Shown here: piece by piece, positions 17,639 through 25,688 of the stretch
How positions within the stretch are numbered: position 1 is the stretch's first letter
How the letters are laid out: each line of letters begins with the position of its first letter
Assembly: GCA_038199375.1 (NCBI GenBank)
Contig: JBBPZA010000059.1
Coordinates: forward strand, 1 to 64,000
Direction of reading: 5' to 3'
DNA: 64,000 nucleotides
Origin: JBBPZA01 sp038199375
GTDB taxonomy: Bacteria > Actinomycetota > Thermoleophilia > Solirubrobacterales > Solirubrobacteraceae
The notes under the pieces: model-generated
Databases searched by the model: none
What the model was told of the DNA's origin: nothing
What the model saw: the letters and a program-made list of their open reading frames with translations, nothing else
Translations under genes and position numbers: made by a program

Positions 17639-18151
17639 CTGGCCCGCGAGGTCCACGACCGCGACTACGCGACCCTGCTGACCGCGTTGCTCGACGATTC
17701 GCAGCTGCGGGCAGCGTGGCGGCGGGCGCCGTGCACCCGGTCGGGCCACCACGCCTACCTCGGCGGCCTGCTCGAGCACACGGTGGCGGTCGCCACGCTC
17801 GCTCTCGACAGCTCCCAGCTCCACCCGCGGCTGAACTCCGACCTTCTCTTGACCGCCGCGCTCGTGCACGACCTCGGTAAGACCCGCGAGTTCTGCCTGG
17901 GCGCCGGCATCGCGCTCAGCGACGAGGGCCGCCTCGTCGGCCATCTTCAGCTCGGCGTGCGCATCGTCGAGGACCATGCCCGCGGGATGCCGGACGCAGC
18001 GCTCCTGCCGCTCCTGCACTGCGAGCTCGGCCACCACGGACCCGACACGCTGCCCGGTCGCCGCTTCCACGCGGCCGAGGCGCTGGCGCTCTACCGCCTC
18101 AATGCGCTCGACGCGACGGTAAAGGGCGCGCTCGAGCACGGGTTGGGGTAG
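17639..18151 (+). CDS. HD-domain phosphohydrolase, YhaM-like, short form
   Basis: About 170 residues corresponding to the HD half of YhaM-like 3'-5' exoribonucleases. Metal-binding motifs are GHHAYLGGLLEHTV, ALVHDLGKTREF and LGHHGP. The OB-fold RNA-binding domain usually found in front is missing. Family-like sequence (AREVHDRDYATLLTALLDD) reaches upstream of the first ordinary start (TTG 17687) to CTG 17639, and no ATG, GTG or TTG exists in frame before that. Either the gene starts at CTG, or it has lost its 5' part by frameshift (the +1-related frame upstream reads ARFLLGIRA). Divergent from PAC2. Nuclease activity is inferred. Confidence 0.65.
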   Translation: MAREVHDRDYATLLTALLDDSQLRAAWRRAPCTRSGHHAYLGGLLEHTVAVATLALDSSQLHPRLNSDLLLTAALVHDLGKTREFCLGAGIALSDEGRLVGHLQLGVRIVEDHARGMPDAALLPLLHCELGHHGPDTLPGRRFHAAEALALYRLNALDATVKGALEHGLG

Positions 18152-18235
18152 TGAGGAAGGGCGCGCAGCGCACGAACCCATCATCCCCGATCCCGGCCGT
18201 CTGTACTTACGGCCGTGAGTACTAGCATCGGAGGT

Positions 18236-18331
18236 GGAGCGGCAGGGGTCTGGTGGCCCATCCGGCCTTCAAAGCCGGCAGGCCGTCGTAGCCCGGCGGT
18301 TGGAAGGTTCGATTCCTTCGCTGCTCCGCCA
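18236..18331 (+). tRNA. selC: tRNA-Sec (anticodon TCA)
   Basis: Selenocysteine tRNA of 96 nt. It has the 8-bp acceptor stem typical of bacterial tRNA-Sec (18236-18243 with 18320-18327), discriminator G and encoded CCA (18329-18331). The anticodon stem CCGGC/GCCGG (18262-18266, 18274-18278) closes the loop CTTCAAA with anticodon TCA at 18269-18271. The D stem is extended (GGGTCTGGTGGCCC). A long variable arm lies before the T arm GAAGG-TTCGATT-CCTTC. The organism should therefore read some UGA codons as selenocysteine; selA, selB and selD are not in the window. A 7-bp hairpin CGGCCGT/ACGGCCG (18194-18215) lies upstream. Confidence 0.95.
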
Positions 18332-18378
18332 CGCGCCCCGCCCCGCCCGCGGCCGGCGGCTCGGATCACGGACCAGAG

Positions 18379-19266
18379 GTGCACGAGCTCGGTCACTGTT
18401 TCCTTCCGTCTTGCCGTGGGCATAGCCTTCCGTACATCAGAGAGCACCTGGACATAGGCAGGGTCTTCTCGGCGATATCCGACCTGTACAAGACCAACGT
18501 CGCGCCGCTCCTCGTCGCGGCGTTGATCGTCTTCGTGCCCGTTGCCATCGTGTCGGCGCTGCTGCAGAGCATCAATCCCCTCCTCGTCCTGCTCGTCATC
18601 CCGGTCGGAATCGTCGCGCAGGCCGTGTATCTCGGGACGGTCATCGAGTTGGTCAACCGCGTCCATTCCGGCGCCGCGGTGCCCGGAGTCGGTGAGCTCT
18701 TCCAGACCGCCCTCCCGCACGTCGGCCGCCTCGTCGTCACCGGGTTCGTCGCTGGCCTCGGAATCGTCGTGGGACTCGTGCTCCTCATCGTCCCGGGCCT
18801 CTACCTCGCGACGATATGGGCGGTCTTCGCTCCGGTGGTCGTCCTCGAGCGCGCCGGCGTCACCGGCTCGCTCGGCCGCAGCCACCAGCTCGTCAAGGGC
18901 GACGGCTGGCAGGTGTTCTTCATCGTCTTCGTCATCGGCTTGGTCACCCAGATCTTCGCGGCCATCATCGGCGTCGCCCTAGGGAGCAGCTTCGTGGGCA
19001 ACTCCCTCGCATCGCTCCTCCCGAGCCTTCTCCTGGGACCGGTAAGCGCCCTGGCTGCGGTGGTCATCTACTTCGAGCTGCGCCGGCTCAAGGAAGGCGG
19101 CGGCGTGAGGGGCGCTCCCACTGCCGCCGGCGTGCCCGGAGGTCAGCCCGCCTACCCGCCCGCCCAGCCATCCCCATACCCGGAGCAGCCGGGCAGCCAG
19201 CCGCCGCCCACCGCTCCCTACCAGCAGCCGCCGCCGCCTTCCCCGGGGCCCCAGTTCGGAGGCTGA
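18379..19266 (+). CDS. Multi-pass membrane protein with Pro-rich tail
   Basis: Integral membrane protein with about six hydrophobic helices (for example APLLVAALIVFVPVAIV, GFVAGLGIVVGLVLLIVPG), resembling the membrane domain found in glycerophosphodiester phosphodiesterase-like and YciC-type proteins. The GLYLATIWAVFAPVVVLE and GSLGRSHQLVKGDGW stretch is typical. The last 60 residues are Pro/Gln/Tyr-rich and probably cytoplasmic. GTG 18379 is the first conventional start, but codon use before 18448 is poor (many T in third position) and family-like sequence (DIGRVFSAISDLY) begins right after CTG 18448, which may be the true start. It follows tRNA-Sec by 47 bp. Function unknown. Confidence 0.75.
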   Translation: MHELGHCFLPSCRGHSLPYIREHLDIGRVFSAISDLYKTNVAPLLVAALIVFVPVAIVSALLQSINPLLVLLVIPVGIVAQAVYLGTVIELVNRVHSGAAVPGVGELFQTALPHVGRLVVTGFVAGLGIVVGLVLLIVPGLYLATIWAVFAPVVVLERAGVTGSLGRSHQLVKGDGWQVFFIVFVIGLVTQIFAAIIGVALGSSFVGNSLASLLPSLLLGPVSALAAVVIYFELRRLKEGGGVRGAPTAAGVPGGQPAYPPAQPSPYPEQPGSQPPPTAPYQQPPPPSPGPQFGG

Positions 19267-19299
19267 GAGCGCCGCGGAGCCGCCGAGGCAGCCGCGCCC

Positions 19300-19692
19300 T
19301 CACCCGTTCCCCTCCAGCCGCTCGCGGCGCTGCTCGAGGCCGCGCCGGAAGAGCTGGAAGGCGATGACCAGGGTGAGCAGCGCGAACGAGATCTCGAGCG
19401 CCCGCTCGGGGATCCGGTTCGCGACCAGTACCCCGGCGATGACGCCCCCCGCCGAGAGCACGCCGACGACGAGGCCGTCGCGCAGGCGGACGTTGCCGTA
19501 ATGGTGCTGGCGCCAGCTCCCGACGACGCACACCGGGATGACCGCCAGGAGAGACGTCGCCTCGGCGCGAAGCTGGGACAAGCCGAGGACGACGACGAGC
19601 GCCGGTACGAAGAGAATCCCGCCGCCGACGCCCAGCAGGCCTGCGGCGACGCCCGCGAGGACGCCGAGGAGAATCGCCAGGACGTCGGTCAT
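19300..19692 (-). CDS. TauE/SafE half-length permease, second gene
   Basis: 130 residues with four hydrophobic segments and the family loop GLLGVGGGILFVPALV at residues 18-33. Full TauE/SafE transporters (about 250 residues) contain two such repeats; this gene holds one. Its start ATG overlaps the stop of the partner gene (ATGA, 19689-19692), so the two are translationally coupled. Probable sulfite or organosulfonate export by a heterodimer is inference. The tail is basic (RRGLEQRRERLEGNG), which fits an inside location. Confidence 0.8.
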   Translation of the reverse strand: MTDVLAILLGVLAGVAAGLLGVGGGILFVPALVVVLGLSQLRAEATSLLAVIPVCVVGSWRQHHYGNVRLRDGLVVGVLSAGGVIAGVLVANRIPERALEISFALLTLVIAFQLFRRGLEQRRERLEGNG

Positions 19693-20051
19693 GGGACGAG
19701 CAGCTCCACTGCCACCGCGACGAGCAGCGCGGCGAACACGAAGGAGATCCACTCGGTGCGGATGCGCTGCTGCAGCCAGGTTCCGACGAGCACCCCGCCG
19801 ACGGCCGGGATGCCGATCAGCGCGGCCTTCGCGACGTCGATATTGCCGTATAGCCCCTGCACCATCGCCGCAGCCGCGGCGATGATCACGATCGCGGTCA
19901 GGGAGGTGCCGGTCGCCTCGCGCTCCTCGTAGCCCAGCCACAGGACGAGCAGAGGGACGATCACGGTCCCGCCGCCGACGCCGAAGAGGCCGCTGAAAGC
20001 GCCCGCCGCCGTCCCCACCGCCAGCAGCTTGACGGTACGGGCGCTCGGCAT
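19689..20051 (-). CDS. TauE/SafE half-length permease, first gene
   Basis: 120 residues, four hydrophobic segments, with the repeat motif SGLFGVGGGTVIVPLLV at residues 20-36. It is homologous to the downstream half gene, so the pair looks like a two-gene version of the usual internally duplicated transporter; a full-length single-chain relative is present at 57163-57915 for comparison. Start ATG 20051 has TAGTAT ending 6 nt upstream and no Shine-Dalgarno, suggesting a leaderless mRNA. It is divergent from otsB with only 17 bp between starts. Confidence 0.82.
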   Translation of the reverse strand: MPSARTVKLLAVGTAAGAFSGLFGVGGGTVIVPLLVLWLGYEEREATGTSLTAIVIIAAAAAMVQGLYGNIDVAKAALIGIPAVGGVLVGTWLQQRIRTEWISFVFAALLVAVAVELLVP

Positions 20052-20068
20052 GGCGGCATACTAGAGCC
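20052..20068. promoter_or_regulatory. 17-bp divergent promoter core with overlapping -10 boxes
   Basis: The whole space between the divergent TauE and otsB starts. CATACT (plus strand, 20057-20062) ends 6 nt before GTG 20069, and TAGTAT (minus strand, 20063-20058) ends 6 nt before ATG 20051. The two boxes share five base pairs, so RNA polymerase can probably open only one direction at a time. Any -35 elements would lie inside the opposite gene. Confidence 0.5.
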
Positions 20069-20884
20069 GTGTCTTGCGCCGACAGCATCGCCGAGGCCGT
20101 CGCGCCGCTGACCGCGGATCCCGGCCGCGCGGGGATCCTCCTCGACGTCGACGGGACGCTCGCTCCGATCGTCCGCCACGCAGACGACGCGTCGGTTCCG
20201 CAGGAGACGCGCTCCCTCCTGAACGAGATCTCGCCCTGCTACGGACTCGTCGCCTGCGTGAGCGGCCGCAGGTCATCGGAGGCGCGGCGAATCGTGTCGA
20301 TCGACAGCATCGCCTACGTCGGCAACCACGGCGCCGAGGTCCTGCGCGGCGGAGAGACCGAGCCAGAGCTCGAGGGAGAGATGGAGGAGTGGGCGAAGCG
20401 CGTCCAGGACTGCGCCGGCGACGTCGACCGCGAGATGCTCGAGCGTGAGGGCATCCACCTCGAGGACAAGGGCGTGATCGTCGCCTTCCACTGGCGGGGA
20501 GTGAACGACGAGGAAAGCGCCGAGGCCGCCCTGAAGGACGTGGCAAAGGGAGCCGAGGGCGCCGGGCTGCATCCCCATTGGGGTCGCAAGGTCCTCGAGA
20601 TCCGCCCGCAGGTGCGCCTCGACAAGGGCACGGGAATCGTTCGCCTCCTCCGCAACCTCGAGCTCGATCTCGACGTAGCGATGTACGTCGGAGACGACAC
20701 CACCGATCTCGACGCCTTCCGCGGCCTGCGCGAGCTCGTCGACGAGGGCCATCTCGAGCGGGCGGTGCTCGTCGGGGTGACCTCGGAGGAGACGCCGGCG
20801 GACATCGAGCGCGAGGCAGACGTCCTCGTGGAGGGCACCGAGGGCGTGGCGGACCTGCTCCAAGCGCTCCTCGCGCCGTGCTGA
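20069..20884 (+). CDS. otsB: Trehalose-6-phosphate phosphatase
   Basis: 271-residue HAD-superfamily phosphatase that removes phosphate from trehalose-6-phosphate, giving the compatible solute trehalose. HAD motif I is LLDVDGTLAPI (D26, D28), motif II is ACVSGR, and the C-terminal motif is YVGDDTTDLDAF. The cap region contains GNHGAE and HPHWGRKVLEIRP, both typical of OtsB. No otsA is visible. Start GTG 20069 is probably leaderless. It is followed after 7 bp by a membrane protein gene, likely co-transcribed. Confidence 0.92.
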   Translation: MSCADSIAEAVAPLTADPGRAGILLDVDGTLAPIVRHADDASVPQETRSLLNEISPCYGLVACVSGRRSSEARRIVSIDSIAYVGNHGAEVLRGGETEPELEGEMEEWAKRVQDCAGDVDREMLEREGIHLEDKGVIVAFHWRGVNDEESAEAALKDVAKGAEGAGLHPHWGRKVLEIRPQVRLDKGTGIVRLLRNLELDLDVAMYVGDDTTDLDAFRGLRELVDEGHLERAVLVGVTSEETPADIEREADVLVEGTEGVADLLQALLAPC

Positions 20885-20891
20885 CCCCGCG

Positions 20892-21413
20892 GTGCGCTTC
20901 ACCGACTTCCTGAAGGCGACGGTCCTGATGAGCGCCGGGGCGGCCACCGCGCTGGCGGCGGTGACGGTGGTCAAGGCGGGGGGAGACGGGGAGTCCACGG
21001 TCGTGCTCCTCGCACTGGGGTGGTGGGCGATCGCTGGTCTCTATGGTGCGCTCCTCGGCCGCCACGCCGAGACCAGCCCGCCGATCGCGGGGCTCCTGGC
21101 CCGGGCGCGCAGCGAGACCACGCTTCCAGAGGTCCAGCCGGCGCGCATCCTGCTCAACCGGCTCTGGCCGCTGCTCGTGTCGACGGTCGGCGCCGGCATC
21201 CTCGCCTTCCTGGCACCGCAGATCCCGGCGGTCGCCTGCGGCTTCGCGATCATCTGGGCCTTGGCCTGGCGGCGCCAGGAGTCCGCGGTGACGGCACTCG
21301 AGGACCGCGACGGCGTGCGCTTCTACGTCGAGCGCACGTCGCCCGCGAGCGCCATCAAGCTCGTCCGTACCCCCGGCTTCAAGGCCGATCGGCCGGCGGC
21401 CCAGCGGCTCTGA
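20892..21413 (+). CDS. Small membrane protein of unknown function
   Basis: 173 residues, GTG start. Hydrophobic segments lie at about residues 8-28, 37-57 and 92-125, so three or four membrane spans, with a loop (HAETSPPIAGLLARARSET) and a cytoplasmic basic tail (VRTPGFKADRPAAQRL). No family recognised. It begins 7 bp after otsB, and an osmotic-stress link is possible but only from position. Confidence 0.7.
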   Translation: MRFTDFLKATVLMSAGAATALAAVTVVKAGGDGESTVVLLALGWWAIAGLYGALLGRHAETSPPIAGLLARARSETTLPEVQPARILLNRLWPLLVSTVGAGILAFLAPQIPAVACGFAIIWALAWRRQESAVTALEDRDGVRFYVERTSPASAIKLVRTPGFKADRPAAQRL

Positions 21414-21490
21414 GCGGGAGCTCGCGCCTGATCGTGAAATCGATCTCGATCCACTTGCGGGCGAGGCTTGGCGAGGTTAGCCTCCAACGC

Positions 21491-21754
21491 GTGCCCATCA
21501 CGCAAGCCTTGGAGTTCCGGGGCGGCTCGCACGACGGTGTGCGGCATGAGCCCTCCACGGGTGGGTGTCCGTTTCCGGACACGCTGTGGCGCATCAGCTG
21601 GAAGGACGGCGAGCACTTCGCTCGCACCGGCGAGGAGTTCGTCGATGAGGAAGGGCAGCTCCGCGTCGTCTTTCGCCATGACCCCGATGGTGCGCTTTCC
21701 CAGCGGGCAAAGCGTGCGTTCTCCGGGTTGCCCGAGCCCACCGCGGAGCGCTGA
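21491..21754 (+). CDS. Small hypothetical protein
   Basis: 87 residues from GTG 21491, mostly polar with conserved-looking aromatic positions (TLWRISWKDGEHFARTGEEF, VVFRHDPDG). Third codon positions are strongly G/C, which supports coding on this strand over the antisense frames. No signal peptide or membrane span. Not recognised. Confidence 0.5.
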   Translation: MPITQALEFRGGSHDGVRHEPSTGGCPFPDTLWRISWKDGEHFARTGEEFVDEEGQLRVVFRHDPDGALSQRAKRAFSGLPEPTAER

Positions 21755-21816
21755 TAGAAGGCAGGGATGTCTCGATGGGAGTTCGCGGGCAAGTGGTTGG
21801 GGGGTATTCTGATCCC

Positions 21817-22038
21817 ATGACGCGCGACGAGGCCACGGCCGAAGCAAGGCGCCGGCAGGCGTCTGATCGAGAGGGCACGTGGATCGCGACCGAGCACGAA
21901 AGCGAGTGGACGGTCGCCCGCATAGGCGTGGCCCCGACGAAGGAGACGGGGACGGCGACCAAGCCGCCGCCCGTCGCGCCGCGCGAAGACGCGTACACGC
22001 CGCTCGAACGGGCGGCATGGATAGCCGGTAGCGGCTGA
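21817..22038 (+). CDS. Small hydrophilic protein
   Basis: 73 residues, charged N-terminal half (RDEATAEARRRQASDREGTW) and a Pro/Thr-rich linker. TATTCT ends 6 nt before ATG 21817, with no Shine-Dalgarno, so the mRNA is probably leaderless. Its TGA stop (22036-22038) overlaps CTG 22035, the only possible start for the full glycosyltransferase reading frame that follows. Not recognised. Confidence 0.6.
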   Translation: MTRDEATAEARRRQASDREGTWIATEHESEWTVARIGVAPTKETGTATKPPPVAPREDAYTPLERAAWIAGSG

Positions 22039-23012
22039 CGGCAGTCGACGTCCTCGTCGTCTCGCTCGGCGCGACCGCCGGGCTGCGCCGCGCCGACGAG
22101 GAGCTCGCGGGGTCGATGCGCCGCGCCGGCGCATCGGTCGCCGTCGTTCGCGCACGGCGTCCCCGGGCGCTGCCCACCATGGCGCTCGGCGACCTCGCCT
22201 ACGCGCGCAACGCACGCGTCGCGGCCGTGAAGGGCATCGAGGCCCACGCCCCTCGGGCCGTCGTCTATTCGAGCACGACCGCCGCGTCGCTCTGGCCGCG
22301 GCCCGGCGCGATCCGCTTCGACGCTCCGTCCGCCGGCAACCGCCCGGGGCGCCACGGGATCTGGCAGCGATCGGTCGAGCGGCGACGGTTGGGCCAGGCG
22401 ACGCTGCTCCTCCCGTGGAGCGAGGGCGGGCTCGCCGAGGCGCCGGAGCGGCATACTGCGGCCGTGGTGGTGCCGGTGGCGATCGAGCGCTCGGGCGGGC
22501 CGGCGGCCCAGGGCGAGGGCCACATCGCGGCGATCACCTACGCGGCGCACCCGGAGAAGAAGGGGCTCGACCGTGTCTTGAGTGCTTGGAGCGCCGCACG
22601 GCGCGCCGACGAGACGCTCGTGGTCGTCGGGGCCCACGCCGGGACTGAAGACGGCGTGGTCTACCGGCCCCTGCTCGCGCCCGACGACTACCGTGCGCTG
22701 CTGCGCCGGGCGCGCGTGTACGTGACCGCGCCGCGCCGTGAGGACTACGGCCTCGCCCAGCTCGAGGCGCTCGCCGACGGATGCGTGCTCGTCACCACCC
22801 CGGCGCCGGGCCCGTATGCCGCGGCCCCGCTCGCGAGCGCCCTGGACTCGAGGACGGTGACCGAAGACCTCGCGACGGCCATCCGCGTCGCGCTCGACGA
22901 ACCGGCCGCCGGCTACGCGGAGCGTGCGCTGTCGTTGCTGGCGCCCTTCCGTCGTGCCGCGGTCGATGCCTTGGTCGCCGAGCGGGTGCTGCCTGCGCTG
23001 CTGGGCGGCTGA
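22035..23012 (+). CDS. GT4-like glycosyltransferase
   Basis: About 325-residue GT-B glycosyltransferase. The N-terminal Rossmann strand is DVLVVSLGAT, the hinge and second domain begin IAAITYAAHPEKKGLDRVLSAW, and the donor-site segment is APRREDYGLAQLEALADGCVLV, matching the E-x7-E pattern of GT4 enzymes. The conserved first strand lies upstream of the first ATG (22116). The frame is closed by TAG at 22029, leaving CTG 22035, which overlaps the preceding stop codon (CTGA), as the only candidate that includes it. Acceptor unknown. ATG 22116 would give 298 residues lacking the first strand. Confidence 0.8.
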   Translation: MTAVDVLVVSLGATAGLRRADEELAGSMRRAGASVAVVRARRPRALPTMALGDLAYARNARVAAVKGIEAHAPRAVVYSSTTAASLWPRPGAIRFDAPSAGNRPGRHGIWQRSVERRRLGQATLLLPWSEGGLAEAPERHTAAVVVPVAIERSGGPAAQGEGHIAAITYAAHPEKKGLDRVLSAWSAARRADETLVVVGAHAGTEDGVVYRPLLAPDDYRALLRRARVYVTAPRREDYGLAQLEALADGCVLVTTPAPGPYAAAPLASALDSRTVTEDLATAIRVALDEPAAGYAERALSLLAPFRRAAVDALVAERVLPALLGG

Positions 23013-23064
23013 GCGGCAACCCAAGCCCTCGCCGTCGCTGAGCACCGCGCCCGGGGGCGGATCG

Positions 23065-24816
23065 CTAGGGCTCGCGCCGCCCCGGCTTTCGCAGCGTGGC
23101 CAGCTCCGCCCACGAGCGGGTGTTCGCTACGTCGCCGGCCTCGAGCCAGGCACGGCGGGCGGTCGCGATCCCGTATCTCACGACGCCGAAGGTGTTGGTT
23201 CCGTGCGCGTCGGAATCGATGAGGATCGGCACCCCGGCGCCGGCCGCCGCGCGCGCGTGGACGTCGTTGATGTCGCGGCGGTTGGGGTTCGCGTTGATCT
23301 CGAGCATCGCTCCTGTCCTCGCCGCGCACTCGATCACCGCCGCCATGTCGACCTCGTAGGGATCGCGGCGGCCGAGCATCCGGCCGGTCGGGTGGCCGAG
23401 CGCATCGACGAACGGGTGCTCCAGAGCCGCACAGATTCGGTCGGTCATCGCCCGCTCGCCGATCCGGAACGAGGTGTGCACCGAGGCGATGACCCAATCG
23501 AGCTGGGCGAGGAGGTCGTCGTCGTAGTCCAGCGATCCGTCGGGGAGGATGTTGACCTCGCTGCCGGCCAGCAGCCGGAAGCCGTCCAGGCGGGCGTCGA
23601 CCTCGCGGACGCGGTCGATCTGGCGCCGGAGCTCGTCGGGCTCGACATGGTTACCGAACCCGTGGCTGGCCGAGTGGTCGGTGATGGCCAGATACTCGTA
23701 GCCGCGCTCCTGGGCGGCCAGTGCCATTTCCGCGATCGTGTTGCGTCCGTCGGAGGCGATGGTGTGGCAGTGGAGGTCTCCCACCAGATCGGCTTCGCCG
23801 ATCAGCTCGGGCAGACCCGCTCCGCCGTGGGCGGCGGCCTCGAGCTCCCCGCGGCCCTCGCGCAGCTCGGGCTGGATGTAGGCGAGGCCGAGCAGCGCGT
23901 AGACCTCCTCCTCGGTCTCGCAGCGATGGGTCTCGCCCGTGGCGTCGTCGAGCACGCCGTACTCCGAGACGTGCAGGCCCTTTCGCACCGCCGCCTCGCG
24001 CAGGGCCATGTTGTGCTCCTTGGAGCCGGTGAAGTGCTGGAGGAGGTTGCCGAACTGGTCGGGGGCGACGACCTTGAGGTCGACCGTGAGGCCCGTGTGG
24101 GTGATCGCGCGGGCGGCCGCCTCGCTCACCGCCCCCACCGCTTCGACGAGCTCGATGTCTCCCAGCGCCGCGGCGAGGGCGGCGGGGTCGTGGGCGGTGG
24201 CGATGACGTCGAGATCCTTGACGGTGTCGGTCATCCGGCGCGCGGAGCCCGCGAGCTCCACCCGCTCGGCGGCGGGATGCTGGCGCAGGCCGTCGACGAT
24301 CGCCTCGCCGACGGCGAGCGCACGGTCGAGAAGGACGCGCACCCGCCCCTGGCCCTCGGCGACGGCGGTGAGCGCCTCGAGGATGCTCTCCTCGGCCTTG
24401 GCGCCGAAGCCGCGGAGAGCCCGGATCCGCTGCTGCTCGGCTGCCGCGCGAAGGGCGTCGAGCGAGTCGACGCCGAGCTCGTCGAACAGGCGCCGGGCGC
24501 GCTTGGGCCCGAGCCCGGGAAGATGAGTGACCGCGATGAGGCCGGTGGGGAACTTCTCGCGCAGGCGGGTCGCCGACGGGATGTCGCCCGTCTCCATGAG
24601 TGCGAGGATCTTCTCCTCGAGCGTCTTGCCGATCCCGGCGAGCTCGGTCGCGCGGCCCTCGCGCGCGAGCGCCGCGACCGAGACCGTGGCATCGCGGACG
24701 GCCTTGCCCGCGTTGCGGTAGGCGACGACGCGGTGGACGATCGCCCCGTCGAGCTCGTAGAGGTCGCCGAGCTCCTCGAAGGCGGCGGCGATCTGGCTGT
24801 TCGTGGGATCGGGCAT
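23065..24816 (-). CDS. polX: DNA polymerase X with PHP exonuclease domain
   Basis: 583 residues. The N-terminal 8-kDa and helix-hairpin-helix region (LAGIGKTLEEKI, LPGLGPKRARRLFDELG) is followed by the polymerase palm GSARRMTDTVKDLDVIATA with its Asp pair, and a C-terminal PHP phosphoesterase domain: DLHCHTIASDG, AITDHSASHG, EINANPNRRD and DSDAHGT. Bacterial PolX fills short gaps and has Mn-dependent 3'-5' exonuclease and AP-endonuclease activity in base excision repair. Start ATG 24816 matches the family N-terminus. Divergent from the next gene (73 bp). Stop lies 52 bp from the end of the GT4 gene, convergent. Confidence 0.93.
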   Translation of the reverse strand: MPDPTNSQIAAAFEELGDLYELDGAIVHRVVAYRNAGKAVRDATVSVAALAREGRATELAGIGKTLEEKILALMETGDIPSATRLREKFPTGLIAVTHLPGLGPKRARRLFDELGVDSLDALRAAAEQQRIRALRGFGAKAEESILEALTAVAEGQGRVRVLLDRALAVGEAIVDGLRQHPAAERVELAGSARRMTDTVKDLDVIATAHDPAALAAALGDIELVEAVGAVSEAAARAITHTGLTVDLKVVAPDQFGNLLQHFTGSKEHNMALREAAVRKGLHVSEYGVLDDATGETHRCETEEEVYALLGLAYIQPELREGRGELEAAAHGGAGLPELIGEADLVGDLHCHTIASDGRNTIAEMALAAQERGYEYLAITDHSASHGFGNHVEPDELRRQIDRVREVDARLDGFRLLAGSEVNILPDGSLDYDDDLLAQLDWVIASVHTSFRIGERAMTDRICAALEHPFVDALGHPTGRMLGRRDPYEVDMAAVIECAARTGAMLEINANPNRRDINDVHARAAAGAGVPILIDSDAHGTNTFGVVRYGIATARRAWLEAGDVANTRSWAELATLRKPGRREP

Positions 24817-24889
24817 GGAGGGAGACGGCCGTGTCGGCGGGCGATCGGGCGGGGCCGGGGGAGGGAGGCCGACTAGGTTACGGCCCGCG

Positions 24890-25615
24890 ATGGCCGGCGA
24901 GGCGTGGCTCATCCTTCCCACCTACAACGAGGCCGAGAACCTTGAGCCGCTCGTGCGCGCGGCGCTGCCCGTCCTCGAGCACGCCGCCCCCGCGGGCTTC
25001 AGGATCCTCGTCGTCGACGACGGCTCACCCGACGGCACGGGTCGAATCGCCGACGACCTCGCCTCCGAGCACGACTCGGTGAGCGTGCTGCACCGGTCCG
25101 TCAAGGAAGGGCTCGGCCAGGCCTACCTCGCCGGCTTCGCGGTCGCGCTGCGCGAAGGGGCGGGCCACGTGCTCGAGATGGACGCCGACTTCTCCCATGA
25201 CCCGGGGGACCTCGCGCGGATCCTGCACGCAGCGGGCGACGCCGACCTGGTGCTCGGGTCCCGCTACGTCCAGGGGGGCGGAGTCGCCGACTGGGACGCA
25301 TGGCGGCGACTGCTGAGCCGCGGCGGCTGCCTCTACGCCCGGGCGGTGCTCGGCCTCCGTCAACACGACCTCACCGGGGGGTTCAAGTGCTTCCGTCGCG
25401 AGGTGCTCGAAGCGGTCGACCTGCCCTCTGTGCGCTCGCAGGGCTACGCCTTTCAGGTCGAGCTGACCTTCCGAGCCGTCCGAAGCGGGTTCCGGGTCGT
25501 CGAGGTGCCCATCCTCTTCAGCGAGCGCCGGGTCGGGACGAGCAAGATGTCGCCGCGGATCGCCGTGGAGGCGGCGTGGCTGGTGCCCCAGCTTCGCTTC
25601 CGTTACCGGAAGTGA
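24890..25615 (+). CDS. Polyprenol-phosphate mannosyltransferase-like GT2 enzyme
   Basis: 241-residue family 2 glycosyltransferase of the Dpm1/Ppm1 type. Visible are LPTYNEAENL, VVDDGSPDGT, the EMDADFSHDP metal-binding box, LGSRYVQGGGV and LTGGFKCFRREVL. These transfer mannose from GDP-mannose to a polyprenyl phosphate on the inner face of the membrane, supplying donor for lipoglycans and protein O-mannosylation. No membrane spans in the protein. A perfect 11-bp hairpin begins in its stop codon. Confidence 0.9.
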   Translation: MAGEAWLILPTYNEAENLEPLVRAALPVLEHAAPAGFRILVVDDGSPDGTGRIADDLASEHDSVSVLHRSVKEGLGQAYLAGFAVALREGAGHVLEMDADFSHDPGDLARILHAAGDADLVLGSRYVQGGGVADWDAWRRLLSRGGCLYARAVLGLRQHDLTGGFKCFRREVLEAVDLPSVRSQGYAFQVELTFRAVRSGFRVVEVPILFSERRVGTSKMSPRIAVEAAWLVPQLRFRYRK

Positions 25616-25644
25616 CGCGACACGCTGCGCGCCGCGTGTCGCGT
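25615..25644 (+). terminator. Strong hairpin terminator
   Basis: ACGCGACACGC (25615-25625) pairs perfectly with GCGTGTCGCGT (25634-25644) around an 8-nt loop, beginning at the last base of the GT2 stop codon. Its position also argues against a start at 25644 for the next gene. Confidence 0.75.
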
Positions 25645-25688
25645 TGAGTTGGCGCGGGGCCGAGTACAGCCGGCGCTCCGCGGTGCCG

